Assembly: GCF_014203705.1 (NCBI RefSeq)
Contig: NZ_JACHJR010000001.1
Coordinates: 3,782,001-3,846,000, forward strand
Source of the DNA: Kitasatospora gansuensis
Lineage (GTDB): Bacteria; Actinomycetota; Actinomycetes; Streptomycetales; Streptomycetaceae
DNA length: 64,000 bases
Direction: 5' to 3'
A program made the position numbers and the translations under genes. Positions 15,537 to 24,434 of this stretch are shown here, in pieces. The notes beneath the pieces are model-generated. The model was given only the letters and a program-made list of their open reading frames with translations. It was not told where the DNA came from and ran no database searches. Each line of letters starts with the position of its first letter. Position 1 is the first letter of the stretch.

Positions 15537-17141
15537 TCAGCTTTTGTCGTAGTAGCCGAACATGTCGACCACCAGGTCGGCGTCGCCACCCCCGGCATTC
15601 CAGAAATCGACGATCCCGTACGGCCCGGGAACCGCCTGGACCAGGTTGGGGACGGTCGCCCCGGGCCGCTGCCAGTTCAGCGAGGAGACCGTCGGGCGGT
15701 CCGGCCAGACCGCCGTCCGGTCCTGGTACTGGGCAAGGGAGTTCGGGTCCGGCGCGACGGTCAGGAAGCCCGCGCTGCGGGTCCCCGTCACGGTGGTGTT
15801 CAGCACGAAGCCGGTCACGCCGGGCATCCCGTCGCCGAGCGCCAGCGGGAGGTAGCCGCCGCCGGGCACCGGGGTGCTCGACCACTCGGCGGTCCGGGTG
15901 TCGGCCAGCCGCTCGGGGTCGATCGGCAGGTAGCTGCTGTTGCCGTCCGCGCTGTAGTAGCCGACCACGTCCACGATCACGTCGGCCGGATCCCCGCTGC
16001 CGTTGAAGACCTGGATCTTCCCGTCCGAACCGACCGGCACCACCACCGAGTTGGCGATGGTCTGTCCCGTACCGAAGTTCAGGTTCGAGGCGTTCGGCCG
16101 GGCCGTACCGCTCGGGTGGACGGTCAGGAAGCCCTGGTTCCGGCTTTCGGTGGCGGTCACGTTCAGCGCCACCGCGGTGATGCCCGCACCGGGCAGCCGG
16201 CCGACCCCGGCGACCTGCACCGGGATCGAGCCGCGGCCCGCGATCTGGCCGCGCGGGGCGCCCAGGCCGTCCCGGGTGTCCACCAGCCGGGCCGGCGGGA
16301 CCGGGGTGTAGCCGCTGGAGACGGACTGGGTGAAGTAGCCGCTGACGTCGGCGATCATCTGCACCGCACCACCGCTGCCGTTGTACAGCTGCACGCTGCC
16401 GTCCGCGCCGACCGGCACGATCACCATGTTCGGCACCGTCTGACCCGCCGTGAAGTTCACGTTCGAGGTCGCCGGGCGGTTACCGCCGTACGGGAAGGCG
16501 GTGAGGAAGCCGGCCGACTCGGCCTCGGTGACCGTGACGTTCAGCACCACGGCGGTGACCCCGGCCGGGATGCCGCCGTTGCCGCCGATCCGCAGCTTCA
16601 CCGATGACCAGCCCTGCACCTTGCCGCGCTCACGGGTGTCCATCAACCGGGTCGGACCGTACGGCGTGTAGTGCGACCCGGCCGTGGTCACCTCGACCGA
16701 GTTGCTCGCCGTGGTCCCGCCCGAGCCGGCCGTGACGGTGATCGTGTAGCTCCCGAGCTTCGGGTAACTGTGCTGCGCGGAGGCGACGTTGTGGCCGCCC
16801 TCGACGAGGCCGGAGGTGGCGGTGCTCACACTGCCGTCGCCCCAGGCGATGCTCACCGAGGTCCCGGCCGGGGCGCCGCCCAGGTCGGCCGCGAGCTCGA
16901 TGCCGCGCCCGCTGATCCCGTACGCCTCCAGGTCGACCGAGAGCGCGCCGGCGGCCGTACGCGGCCGGACCGACGGCCCGGCAGGGCTGCTGAAGGTCCT
17001 GAACGCCGAGGACTTCGACAGCGCCTCGGCGTCGGACGACCGCGGAACGGGGGCCGGGCCCGCCGCCTGGGCGGTGGCGGGTATCAGGACGAGGCCGGCG
17101 GCGAGCATTGCGGCGGTCGCGATGAGGCGGCGGTGGGACAC
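15537..17141 (-). CDS. Secreted PKD plus triple RLxDTR-repeat protein (paralogue A)
   Basis: 534 aa. Signal peptide 1-25 (SHRRLIATAAMLAAGLVLIP...AQA), a short linker, a PKD-like domain (about 65-150: SIAWGDGSVSTA, HSYPKLGSYTITVTAG), then three modules of about 125 residues. Each begins YTPYGPTRLMDTR, YTPVPPARLVDTR or YLPIDPERLADTR, has a core such as VALNVTATESRNQGFLTV, and closes with DVSGYF, DVVGYYS or MFGYYDK. Module 3 is the divergent C-terminal type shared by all three paralogues. No catalytic motif is seen and I know no named family. GTG start behind CTGGAG. The product is secreted and probably extracellular or wall-associated. Confidence 0.75.
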   Translation of the reverse strand: MSHRRLIATAAMLAAGLVLIPATAQAAGPAPVPRSSDAEALSKSSAFRTFSSPAGPSVRPRTAAGALSVDLEAYGISGRGIELAADLGGAPAGTSVSIAWGDGSVSTATSGLVEGGHNVASAQHSYPKLGSYTITVTAGSGGTTASNSVEVTTAGSHYTPYGPTRLMDTRERGKVQGWSSVKLRIGGNGGIPAGVTAVVLNVTVTEAESAGFLTAFPYGGNRPATSNVNFTAGQTVPNMVIVPVGADGSVQLYNGSGGAVQMIADVSGYFTQSVSSGYTPVPPARLVDTRDGLGAPRGQIAGRGSIPVQVAGVGRLPGAGITAVALNVTATESRNQGFLTVHPSGTARPNASNLNFGTGQTIANSVVVPVGSDGKIQVFNGSGDPADVIVDVVGYYSADGNSSYLPIDPERLADTRTAEWSSTPVPGGGYLPLALGDGMPGVTGFVLNTTVTGTRSAGFLTVAPDPNSLAQYQDRTAVWPDRPTVSSLNWQRPGATVPNLVQAVPGPYGIVDFWNAGGGDADLVVDMFGYYDKS

Positions 17142-17238
17142 CGGCACTCCAGTCTTGTGAAGAATCCGTAAAGGTGGCCCGATGAGCTTACGGGACGCAT
17201 ACGACCCATCTGACCAATCCCCTACCCGCCGGTACGAC

Positions 17239-17272
17239 GACGGGCCCACCCCCCTGTGGGAGTGGGCCCGTC
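17239..17272 (-). terminator. Hairpin terminator of paralogue B
   Basis: GACGGGCCCAC (17239-17249) pairs with GTGGGCCCGTC (17262-17272) around a 12-nt loop, just downstream of the 17290 stop. Confidence 0.75.
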
Positions 17273-17289
17273 CTGTCGTGCGGCGGAGG

Positions 17290-20007
17290 TCAGAGCTCGT
17301 CGTAGAAGCCGAACGCGTCGACCACCAGGTGCGTGGTGCCGGAGCTGCCGTTCCAGAAGTCGATCACGTTGTACCGACCAGCACTCGTCTGGACCAGGTT
17401 CGGCACGGTCTCACCGGCCTGCCAGTTCAGCGCCGAGACCGTCGGACGGACCGGCGGGGTGGCCGTGCCGTTCCGGTACTGCTCGGGCGAGTTCGGGTCC
17501 GGCGCGACGGTCAGGAAGCCGCCGGCCCGGGTGTCGGTCACCGTGGCGTTGAGCACGTAACCGGTGATCCCGACCTCGCCCTCGTCGAGGCTCAGGTGCT
17601 CGTAGCGACCACCGGCGATCGGCTGGTTCCCGAACTCGGCGGACCGGGTGTCCACCAGCCGCTTCGGGTCGACCGCGACGTAGGCGCTGCGGCCGGCGGC
17701 GCTGTAGTAGCCGACCACGTCCACGATCACGTCGGTGGGCGAACCGCTGCCGTTGAAGACCCGGATCTTCCCGTCCGGACCCACGGGCACGATCACCGAG
17801 TTGGCGATGGTCTGCCCCTTGCCGAAGTTCACGTTCGACGCGTTGGGCGTCGCCGTCCCGTTCGGATACACCGTCAGGAAGCCGCCCGAACCCGCGCCCG
17901 TGGTGGTCACGTTCAGCGCCACCGCCGTGATGCCACCGGGCAGTTGACCGACCGGGCTGTTGGCGACCTGCACCGGGAACGACGCCCGGCCCGCGACCTG
18001 GCCCCGGGTGGTGCCCAGGCCCTCCCGGGTGTCCACCAGCCGTGCCGGGGCGACCGGCGTGTAACCGCTGGAGACCGAGCGGGTGAAGTACCCCGCGATG
18101 TCCGCGATCAGGTCGACGCTGCCGCCGCCACCGTTGAACAGCTCCACGTAACCGTCCTCGCCGACCGGCACGATCACCAGGTTCGGCACCGTCTGCCCCG
18201 CCGTGAAGTTCACGTTCGAGGTCGCCGGGCGGTCCCCGCCGGAGCCGTACGCGGTGATGAAACCGCCCGAACTCGCGTTGGTGACCGTCACGTTCAGCAC
18301 GGCGGAGCTGGCCTGCGCCGGGATACCGCCGTTGCCGCCGACCTTCACCCGCACCGAGGACCGGCCCGCCACCTTGGCGGTCGGGGCGCCGATGCCCTCG
18401 CGGGTGTCCAGCAGCCGGGTCGGGCCGTACGCGGTGTAGTGCGACCCGAGCGTGGTCACCTCGAGGGTGTTGGACGCCGTCACGCCGTCCGGGTCGGTCA
18501 GCGTGACCGTGATCCGGTACGTCCCAGGGTCGAAGTAGGTGTGATCGGCGTCGAACTGCCGGCCGCCCTGGGCGGTGGTGGTACCGGTGTTGCCGTCGCC
18601 CCAGGCGATGTCGACCTTCAGCGGCACGGCGTCGCTGACGGTGTATCCGGTCAGCCCGATCCCGTGCCCGCTGGTGCCGATCGCGTCCAGGCCGACCGAC
18701 AGGTTCGGGTTCCCGGCGTACTTCACCGCCCCGCGGTTGTTCTGCACGGCGATGCCGTAGAAGTCCGAGGACAGGTGGCCGGGCGCGTTCACGTTGGCCG
18801 AGCCGATCACGGCCGAGCCCGACTGCACCCTGGCGTCGACGTTGTTGGACTTGTTCGGCCGGAGGTAGACGTAGCCCGCCTTCTTGGGGTCCACCAGGTC
18901 GTGCGCACCCTGCCCAGGGACACCCGCCCGGAACGCGGCCAGGGTCGAATAGCCGGTGCCCGCCCAGGAGTAGGGCGCGGTGGCGTTGTCGCCGTAGCTG
19001 TAGAAGGCGTTGTAGTCCGCGGTGGTGGCCGCGGCCGAGTCGGCCGCGACGCTGAGGTCCGGGGCCCAGCCCTGGCCGTACTTGAGGCAGTCCGGCTTGA
19101 GCCCGCCCTTGTAGGCGGTCTCCGGGTTGGTGTCCTCCAGCAGGTTGTTCTGGATGCTGACGGCGGTGGAGCCGCCCTGCACCGTGACCGCCGGGGCGCA
19201 GCCGCGCTGGATGGTGTTCCCGTCCACGATCAGGCCGTTGACCCCGGTGGCGGTGATCCCGGTGGCCGCCAGGATGTTGCCCGCCAGGGTGACCTGCTTC
19301 GCCCCGGCCGCGACCGCGATGCCGGAGGCGCCCTGGGTGTAGTACCCGGTGTCCACGTAGGTACGGCTCACCGTGACGTTGCTGGACGTCCCGTCGATGG
19401 TGATGCTGTCGGTCGGCCCGTTGACGTTGCCGAGGTCCACGTAGCTGGAGTCCAGCGTGACGTCGGAGGAGTTGGTGATCCGCACCGCGCTGCTGAACCA
19501 GGCGCCCAGCATCAGGTTCTGGACCGTCACATCGGTCACGCCGTCCAGGGTCAGCGCGGGCGCGGTGCGGGCGTCGATCCACGCCTGGGTGCCGACGCCG
19601 ATGATCGAGATGCCCGAGGTCCGCACGGTCAGCGGCCGCTGACTGAAGTACCCGACCGAACCCAGCAGCTTGACGGTGTCGCCGGTCGCCGCCGCGTCCA
19701 CGGCGCTCTGCGGCAGGCAGTAGGGGCTGGCCTCCGTCCCGGCGCCGGTCTCGGCGGTGCAGGATCCCGAGGTGCTCGCGAAGATCGTCTTCCCGTTCCG
19801 GACCCCGCGGCTCCCCACCTCCCCGGCGGCACCGCCCTGCGGCCGGACGGAGTTCGTGGCGGCACTGCTGAAGGTGTCAACTCCCTGAGGGGTCAGCTCG
19901 GTTGACTGTCCAGGGGTGGCCGGGCCGGCCGCCATGGCGGGCCCCGGTATGAGCACGAGACCGGCCGCCACCAGGGCAGCCGTCGCGCTGAAACGGCGGT
20001 GGTACAC
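17290..20007 (-). CDS. Secreted beta-helix, PKD and triple RLxDTR-repeat protein (paralogue B)
   Basis: 905 aa. Signal peptide 1-26 (ATAALVAAGLVLIPGPAMA). Residues about 70-400 look like a right-handed parallel beta-helix: repeated short strands with DGVTDVTVQNLML, NSSDVTLDSSYVDLG, TSSNVTVSRTYVDTG and VNGLIVDGNTIQRG. One CxxA-type cysteine pair surrounds this part. Then comes a PKD-like domain (DIAWGDGNTGTTTA, DHTYFDPGTYRITVTLTDPDG) and the same three modules as paralogue A, ending VDAFGFYDEL. The beta-helix suggests polysaccharide binding or cleavage, but no lyase catalytic set was identified. GTG start at 20007 behind TGGAGAA. Own terminator downstream. Confidence 0.75.
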   Translation of the reverse strand: MYHRRFSATAALVAAGLVLIPGPAMAAGPATPGQSTELTPQGVDTFSSAATNSVRPQGGAAGEVGSRGVRNGKTIFASTSGSCTAETGAGTEASPYCLPQSAVDAAATGDTVKLLGSVGYFSQRPLTVRTSGISIIGVGTQAWIDARTAPALTLDGVTDVTVQNLMLGAWFSSAVRITNSSDVTLDSSYVDLGNVNGPTDSITIDGTSSNVTVSRTYVDTGYYTQGASGIAVAAGAKQVTLAGNILAATGITATGVNGLIVDGNTIQRGCAPAVTVQGGSTAVSIQNNLLEDTNPETAYKGGLKPDCLKYGQGWAPDLSVAADSAAATTADYNAFYSYGDNATAPYSWAGTGYSTLAAFRAGVPGQGAHDLVDPKKAGYVYLRPNKSNNVDARVQSGSAVIGSANVNAPGHLSSDFYGIAVQNNRGAVKYAGNPNLSVGLDAIGTSGHGIGLTGYTVSDAVPLKVDIAWGDGNTGTTTAQGGRQFDADHTYFDPGTYRITVTLTDPDGVTASNTLEVTTLGSHYTAYGPTRLLDTREGIGAPTAKVAGRSSVRVKVGGNGGIPAQASSAVLNVTVTNASSGGFITAYGSGGDRPATSNVNFTAGQTVPNLVIVPVGEDGYVELFNGGGGSVDLIADIAGYFTRSVSSGYTPVAPARLVDTREGLGTTRGQVAGRASFPVQVANSPVGQLPGGITAVALNVTTTGAGSGGFLTVYPNGTATPNASNVNFGKGQTIANSVIVPVGPDGKIRVFNGSGSPTDVIVDVVGYYSAAGRSAYVAVDPKRLVDTRSAEFGNQPIAGGRYEHLSLDEGEVGITGYVLNATVTDTRAGGFLTVAPDPNSPEQYRNGTATPPVRPTVSALNWQAGETVPNLVQTSAGRYNVIDFWNGSSGTTHLVVDAFGFYDEL

Positions 20008-20092
20008 CGATTCTCCAGTTCTCGTTCGGGTGGAGCGCGCCGAGCTTAGCGAGCAGGCCGGGCCGACCCGCAGACGGGTACCCCGGGGAACG

Positions 20093-20137
20093 CCGCCGGC
20101 CCCGGAGCGGCGCTGCTGCGCGCTCCGGGGCCGGCGG
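20093..20137 (-). terminator. Strong hairpin terminator of paralogue C
   Basis: Perfect 17-bp stem 20093-20109 / 20121-20137 with an 11-nt loop, 12 bp below the stop of the 20150 gene. Confidence 0.85.
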
Positions 20138-20149
20138 GGTGACGAGCAG

Positions 20150-21769
20150 TCAGCCCTTGTCGTAGAAGCCGAACATGTCGATCACCATGTGGGTGCTACC
20201 GGAGCTGGCGTTCCAGAAGTCCACCCCGCCGCCCGGACCGGCGGGCGCCTGCACCAGGTTCGGCACCGTCTGACCCCGGGTCCAGTTCAGCGTGGAGACG
20301 TTCGGCCGGGTCGGCTCCACCCAGCTGCCGTCCCCGAGGTTCGGGTCCGGCGCGACGGTCAGGAAGCCGTCGGCCTGGGTCGCCGTCACCGTGCTGTTGA
20401 GCACGTAGCCGGTGACGTCAGGCCCGCCGGCCGGGAAGATCATCGGGATGTACTCGCCGCTCGGCACCGCGCCGTACTGCCACTCACGGGTGTCGAGCAG
20501 GCGGAGCGGGTCGATCGGAATGTAGGCGCTGGCGCCGGCCGCGCTGTAGTAGCCGACCACATCGACGATCACGTCGGTGGGCGCGCCACTGCCGTTGGAC
20601 ACCCGGATCTTGCCGTCCGCGCCGACCGGCACGATCACCGCGTTGGCGATCGTCTGGCCCGGCCCGAAGTTCAGGTTGGACGCGAGGGGCTTCGGCACGT
20701 CGTTCGGGTAGATGGTCAGGAAGCCACCGCCCTTGGCGGCGGTCGTGGTGACGTTGAGGGCCACGGCCGTGACACCCGAACCGGGCAGCGGAGCCTGGTC
20801 GCTGCCGAAGATCTGGACCGGGAACGAGCCGTTGCCGGCCACCTGGCCCCGGGTGGTGCCCACGCCCTCGCGGGTGTCCACCAGACGTGCCGGGCTGATC
20901 GGGGTGAAGCCGCTGGAGACCTTCTGACTGAAGTAGCCCGCGATGTCCGCGATCACGTCGACCGTGCCGCCGCTGCCGTTGTACAGCTCGACGTAACCGT
21001 TGGCGCCGACCGGCACGACCGACAGGTTCGGCACCGTCTGCCCCGGCGTGAAGTTCACGTTCGAGGTCGTCGGGCGGGGGTCTTCGCCGCCGGACGGGTA
21101 GGCCGTGATGAAGCCACCCGTCTGGGGGTTGGTGACCGTCAGGTTGAGGACCGCGGCGGTCACGCCGGCCGGGATGCTCCCGTTACCCGCGATCTTCAGT
21201 CGGGCCGTGGCGCCCGGAGCGATGCTGGCGCCGCGGGTGTCGAGCAGACGGGTCGGGCCGTAGGCCGTGTAGTGCGAACCGGCGGTGGTGATCGCCATGC
21301 TGTCCGAGACAGCACCGCTCGCGTCAGTGGCCGTCACGGTGATGGTGTACGTACCCAGCTTGGCGTACGTGTGGTTCGCCTCTGCGAAGTTCTCGGCGTC
21401 CGTGTTCGCGGTGCTGGTGGTTCCGTCGCCCCAGGCGATGGTGACCGGCACCGAGCCGGAGTTCCCGCCCACCGAGGCGGTCAGCGAAATGCCGCGCCCG
21501 CTGTTGGGAATGGCCATGAAGCCCACGATGAGATTGGACTCCGCCCGGGGGCTGACTTCACCCTTGGCGGCGCGAGCCTTGATCGCCTTCTCGCCGGGGC
21601 TGACGAAGGTCTGGAAACCCGAGGACTTGATGTCCTCCAGGGTCTTGGAATTCACCGGCTTGGAAACAGCCTTGGCCGGAGCGGGCTCGGCAGCCTGGGC
21701 AGAAGCCGGGATGAGCGTGAGACCGGCCGCGAACAGTGCAGCGGTCGCGATGAAACGACGGTGGGACAC
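20150..21769 (-). CDS. Secreted PKD plus triple RLxDTR-repeat protein (paralogue C)
   Basis: 539 aa with the same architecture as paralogue A. Signal peptide (ATAALFAAGLTLIPASAQA), linker rich in K/A/S, PKD-like domain (TIAWGDGTTSTAN, HTYAKLGTYTITVTATD), modules starting YGPTRLLDTRG, ISPARLVDTREGVG and IDPLRLLDTREW, and the C-terminal VIDMFGFYDKG. GTG start behind CTGGAGCACGG. A 224-bp region up to the SGNH gene at 21994 separates it from the next plus-strand gene. Of the three copies it is closest to paralogue A in length; all have separate upstream regions and two have clear terminators, so they look independently transcribed. Confidence 0.75.
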   Translation of the reverse strand: MSHRRFIATAALFAAGLTLIPASAQAAEPAPAKAVSKPVNSKTLEDIKSSGFQTFVSPGEKAIKARAAKGEVSPRAESNLIVGFMAIPNSGRGISLTASVGGNSGSVPVTIAWGDGTTSTANTDAENFAEANHTYAKLGTYTITVTATDASGAVSDSMAITTAGSHYTAYGPTRLLDTRGASIAPGATARLKIAGNGSIPAGVTAAVLNLTVTNPQTGGFITAYPSGGEDPRPTTSNVNFTPGQTVPNLSVVPVGANGYVELYNGSGGTVDVIADIAGYFSQKVSSGFTPISPARLVDTREGVGTTRGQVAGNGSFPVQIFGSDQAPLPGSGVTAVALNVTTTAAKGGGFLTIYPNDVPKPLASNLNFGPGQTIANAVIVPVGADGKIRVSNGSGAPTDVIVDVVGYYSAAGASAYIPIDPLRLLDTREWQYGAVPSGEYIPMIFPAGGPDVTGYVLNSTVTATQADGFLTVAPDPNLGDGSWVEPTRPNVSTLNWTRGQTVPNLVQAPAGPGGGVDFWNASSGSTHMVIDMFGFYDKG

Positions 21770-21993
21770 CCGTGCTCCAGTGATTGTATGAAGAGACGGC
21801 AAAGGCCGTGATCGCTGAGCATACATAGCACCGGGGACACTCAAAGCGCCTCCCCCACATGGCTGTTCGTGTCATGCCTTTATTGCTGATTTGTCCGTAT
21901 TGAAGCCCGCGCAGTGACTCCCGGACCTCTGCATGCCGTCCAAGGAGCGAAACTCCGCACCCCCGCCCCCACCCCACTGCCAGGATCACCGCC

Positions 21994-22617
21994 ATGACCC
22001 ACGACCTGCGCATCTGCTTCGTCGGCGACTCCTACGTGGCCGGCGTCGGCGACCCCCGGTTCCTCGGCTGGGCCGGCCGGCTGGCCGCCCGCACCATCGC
22101 CGCCGGACAGCCTCTCACCGGCTACAACCTCGGTGTCCGGCGCCAGACTTCGAGCGATGTGCTGAACCGCTTCGAGGACGAGTGCGGCCAACGGCTGGCC
22201 CCCGCCACCGACCCCCGGGTGGTGCTCTCCGTCGGCGTCAACGACGCCACCCTCGAGAACGGCCGTCCCCGGGTCGCCCCTGACGAGTCGTCGGCCAACC
22301 TGACCCGTCTGCTCGACCGGGCCACCGCCAACGACTGGTCCGTCCTGGTGGTCGCCCCGCCCCCGGTCGCCGACCCCGGTCACCAGGCCCGTACCGCCGG
22401 GCTGGACCGGGAGTTCGCCCGGATCTGCCGCACCGCGGGCATCCCCTACGTCCCCGTCCACCAGCCCCTCGCCGCCAACCCCGTCTGGATCCACGAGGTC
22501 CGAACGGGCGATGGCGCCCACCCCGCCGAAGCGGGATATGACGCCATTGCCGACCTGATCGCCCCGCACTGGGACACCTGGCTCAGGGCTGTTCCGACTA
22601 CTTCGGGTCGCGGTTGA
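21994..22617 (+). CDS. SGNH/GDSL hydrolase
   Basis: 207 aa. Block I ICFVGDSYVAGVG holds the nucleophile serine, GYNLGVRRQTS and LSVGVNDAT give the oxyanion glycine and asparagine, and DGAHPAEAGYDAIADLI provides the Asp-His pair. It is a cytoplasmic-type esterase or lipase (no signal peptide). The substrate cannot be inferred. ATG at 21994. The last 20 bp overlap the convergent ABC permease gene. Confidence 0.85.
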   Translation: MTHDLRICFVGDSYVAGVGDPRFLGWAGRLAARTIAAGQPLTGYNLGVRRQTSSDVLNRFEDECGQRLAPATDPRVVLSVGVNDATLENGRPRVAPDESSANLTRLLDRATANDWSVLVVAPPPVADPGHQARTAGLDREFARICRTAGIPYVPVHQPLAANPVWIHEVRTGDGAHPAEAGYDAIADLIAPHWDTWLRAVPTTSGRG

Positions 22618-23389
22618 AGACCGCCTTCGACCAGCGGTAGCCGAGCACGGAGAGCGCCAGGCACCAGGCGACCGCGAGCCACCCGTTGTGGCCGATCTCG
22701 GTGCCGAGCAGCAGCCCGCGCAGGGTCTCGATGGCCGGCGTGAACGGCTGGTACTCGGCGATCGGCTGGAACCAGCCCGGCATCGCGTCGACCGGGACGA
22801 AGGCGCTGGAGATGAGCGGGAGGAAGATCAGCGGGATCGCGTTGTTGCTGGCCGCCTCGGCGTTCGGGCTGACCATGCCCATCCCGACCGCGATCCAGGT
22901 GAGCGCCGTGGCGAAGAGCACCAGCAGTCCGAAGGCCGCGAGCCACTCCAGCGCGGTCGCGTCCGTGGAGCGGAAGCCGATGGCCACGCCGACGGCGCCG
23001 ACCAGGACCACGCTGGCGACCGACTGCAGCACGCTGCCGACGACGTGCCCGACGAGCACCGAGCCGCGGTGGATCGCCATCGTGCGGAAGCGGGCGATGA
23101 TGCCCTCGGTCATGTCGTTGGAGACGGAGACCGCGGTGCCGATCGTGGTGCTGCCGATGGTCATCAGCAGCAGGCCGGGCACCAGGTAGGCGATGTACGC
23201 GGAGCGGTCCGCACCGCCGCCGCCGATGCCCGCGCTCATCACGTCGCCGAAGACGTAGACGAAGAGCAGCAGCAGCATGACCGGCGTGAGCAGCAGGTTC
23301 AGGGTGAGGGACGGGTAGCGGCGGGCGTGCAGCAGGTTGCGGCGCAGCATCGTGGACGAGTCGCGCACGGCGAGCGAGAGGGAGCTCAT
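22598..23389 (-). CDS. ABC-2 type permease (DrrB-like)
   Basis: 263 aa, six predicted membrane segments (for example LTLNLLLTPVMLLLLFVYVFG, ALTWIAVGMGMV, IPLIFLPLISSAFVP). The conserved 'SNNAIPLIFLPLISSAFVP' loop before the last segments is typical of DrrB-type multidrug or antibiotic exporters. The start ATG overlaps the ATPase stop as ATGA, so the two subunits are made together. The substrate is unknown; the pair belongs to the operon starting at 25882. Confidence 0.88.
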   Translation of the reverse strand: MSSLSLAVRDSSTMLRRNLLHARRYPSLTLNLLLTPVMLLLLFVYVFGDVMSAGIGGGGADRSAYIAYLVPGLLLMTIGSTTIGTAVSVSNDMTEGIIARFRTMAIHRGSVLVGHVVGSVLQSVASVVLVGAVGVAIGFRSTDATALEWLAAFGLLVLFATALTWIAVGMGMVSPNAEAASNNAIPLIFLPLISSAFVPVDAMPGWFQPIAEYQPFTPAIETLRGLLLGTEIGHNGWLAVAWCLALSVLGYRWSKAVFNRDPK

Positions 23390-24369
23390 CGGACAGTCTC
23401 CTTGGGCTGGTCGGTGCCGGTCAGGGCGAGGAACACGTCGTCGAGGTCGGGGGTGTGCACGGTCAGCTCGTCGGCCTCGATGCCGGCGGAGTCCAGCCGG
23501 TCGAGGAGGGTGCGCAGCTCGCGCTGGCTGCCGTCGCTGGGGATCTGCAGCGCGAGCGCCTCGTCGTCCCGGGTGACCTCGCGCAGCGCCGAGGCGGCGC
23601 GCTGGTACGTGTCCGGGTCGGCGAACCGGAGCCGGACGTGGCCGCCGGGGATCAGCCGCTTGAGCTCCTCGGCGGTGCCCTCGGCCGCGATCCGGCCGTT
23701 GTTGAGCAGGGCGATCCGGTCGGCGAGCTGGTCCGCCTCCTCCAGGTACTGGGTGGTGAGGAAGACGGTGACGCTGTCCGCGACCAGCTCGCGGATGATC
23801 TGCCACATGGTGTGCCGGCTGCGCGGGTCGAGGCCGGTGGTCGGCTCGTCGAGGAAGATGATCCGCGGGTTGCCGACCAGCGTCATGGCGATGTCGAGGC
23901 GCCGCTTCATGCCGCCCGAGTACGTCGAGGCGGGCTTCTTCGCCGCCTCCGCCAGGTCGAACCGCTCCAGCAGCTCGGCCGCCACCCTGCGCCCCTCGCG
24001 CTTGGACAGGTGGTGCAGGTCCGCCATCAGCAGCATGTTCTCCTCGCCGGTGATCAGCCCGTCGACGGCGGAGAACTGCCCGGTGACGCCGATCGCGGCC
24101 CGTACGGCCTGCGGGGCGGCGGCCAGGTCGTGGCCCGCGACCTGGGCCTGGCCGCCGTCGGCGGTGATGAGCGTGGAGAGGATCTGCACGGTGGTGGTCT
24201 TGCCCGCGCCGTTGGGCCCGAGCAGCGCGAAGACCGAACCGGCCGGGATCCGCAGATCGATGCCGTCGAGGACGGTCTTGTCGCCGTACGACTTGCGCAG
24301 GCCGACGACGGAGACGGCGGCGGGGGTACCGCCATCCTGCCTGGGCGTGGGCATGACAGATGAAGGCAT
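23386..24369 (-). CDS. ABC transporter ATP-binding protein (DrrA-like)
   Basis: 327 aa. Walker A GPNGAGKTTT, Q-loop GVTGQFSAVDGL, signature TYSGGMKRRLDIAMTLVG, Walker B RIIFLDEPTTGLD and switch histidine FLTTQYLEEAD are all intact. The C-terminal extension after residue about 230 is the DrrA-type regulatory domain ending LDDVFLALTG. It energises export by the permease at 22598. ATG at 24369 follows GGGAGGG, 65 bp after the DUF4097 gene. Confidence 0.92.
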   Translation of the reverse strand: MPSSVMPTPRQDGGTPAAVSVVGLRKSYGDKTVLDGIDLRIPAGSVFALLGPNGAGKTTTVQILSTLITADGGQAQVAGHDLAAAPQAVRAAIGVTGQFSAVDGLITGEENMLLMADLHHLSKREGRRVAAELLERFDLAEAAKKPASTYSGGMKRRLDIAMTLVGNPRIIFLDEPTTGLDPRSRHTMWQIIRELVADSVTVFLTTQYLEEADQLADRIALLNNGRIAAEGTAEELKRLIPGGHVRLRFADPDTYQRAASALREVTRDDEALALQIPSDGSQRELRTLLDRLDSAGIEADELTVHTPDLDDVFLALTGTDQPKETVR

Positions 24370-24434
24370 GGAGCCCTCCCCTTTCGAAGGGTGAAGAGAT
24401 CGGGGTGAGTCGGGCGAGCTTGCGGGGGCGGTGC

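Noticed and set aside
17182..19905. Long plus-strand open frame (907 codons) opposite the secreted paralogue
   Set aside because: It is antisense to a well-supported secreted protein, has R/G/H-rich composition typical of shadow frames and has no domain.
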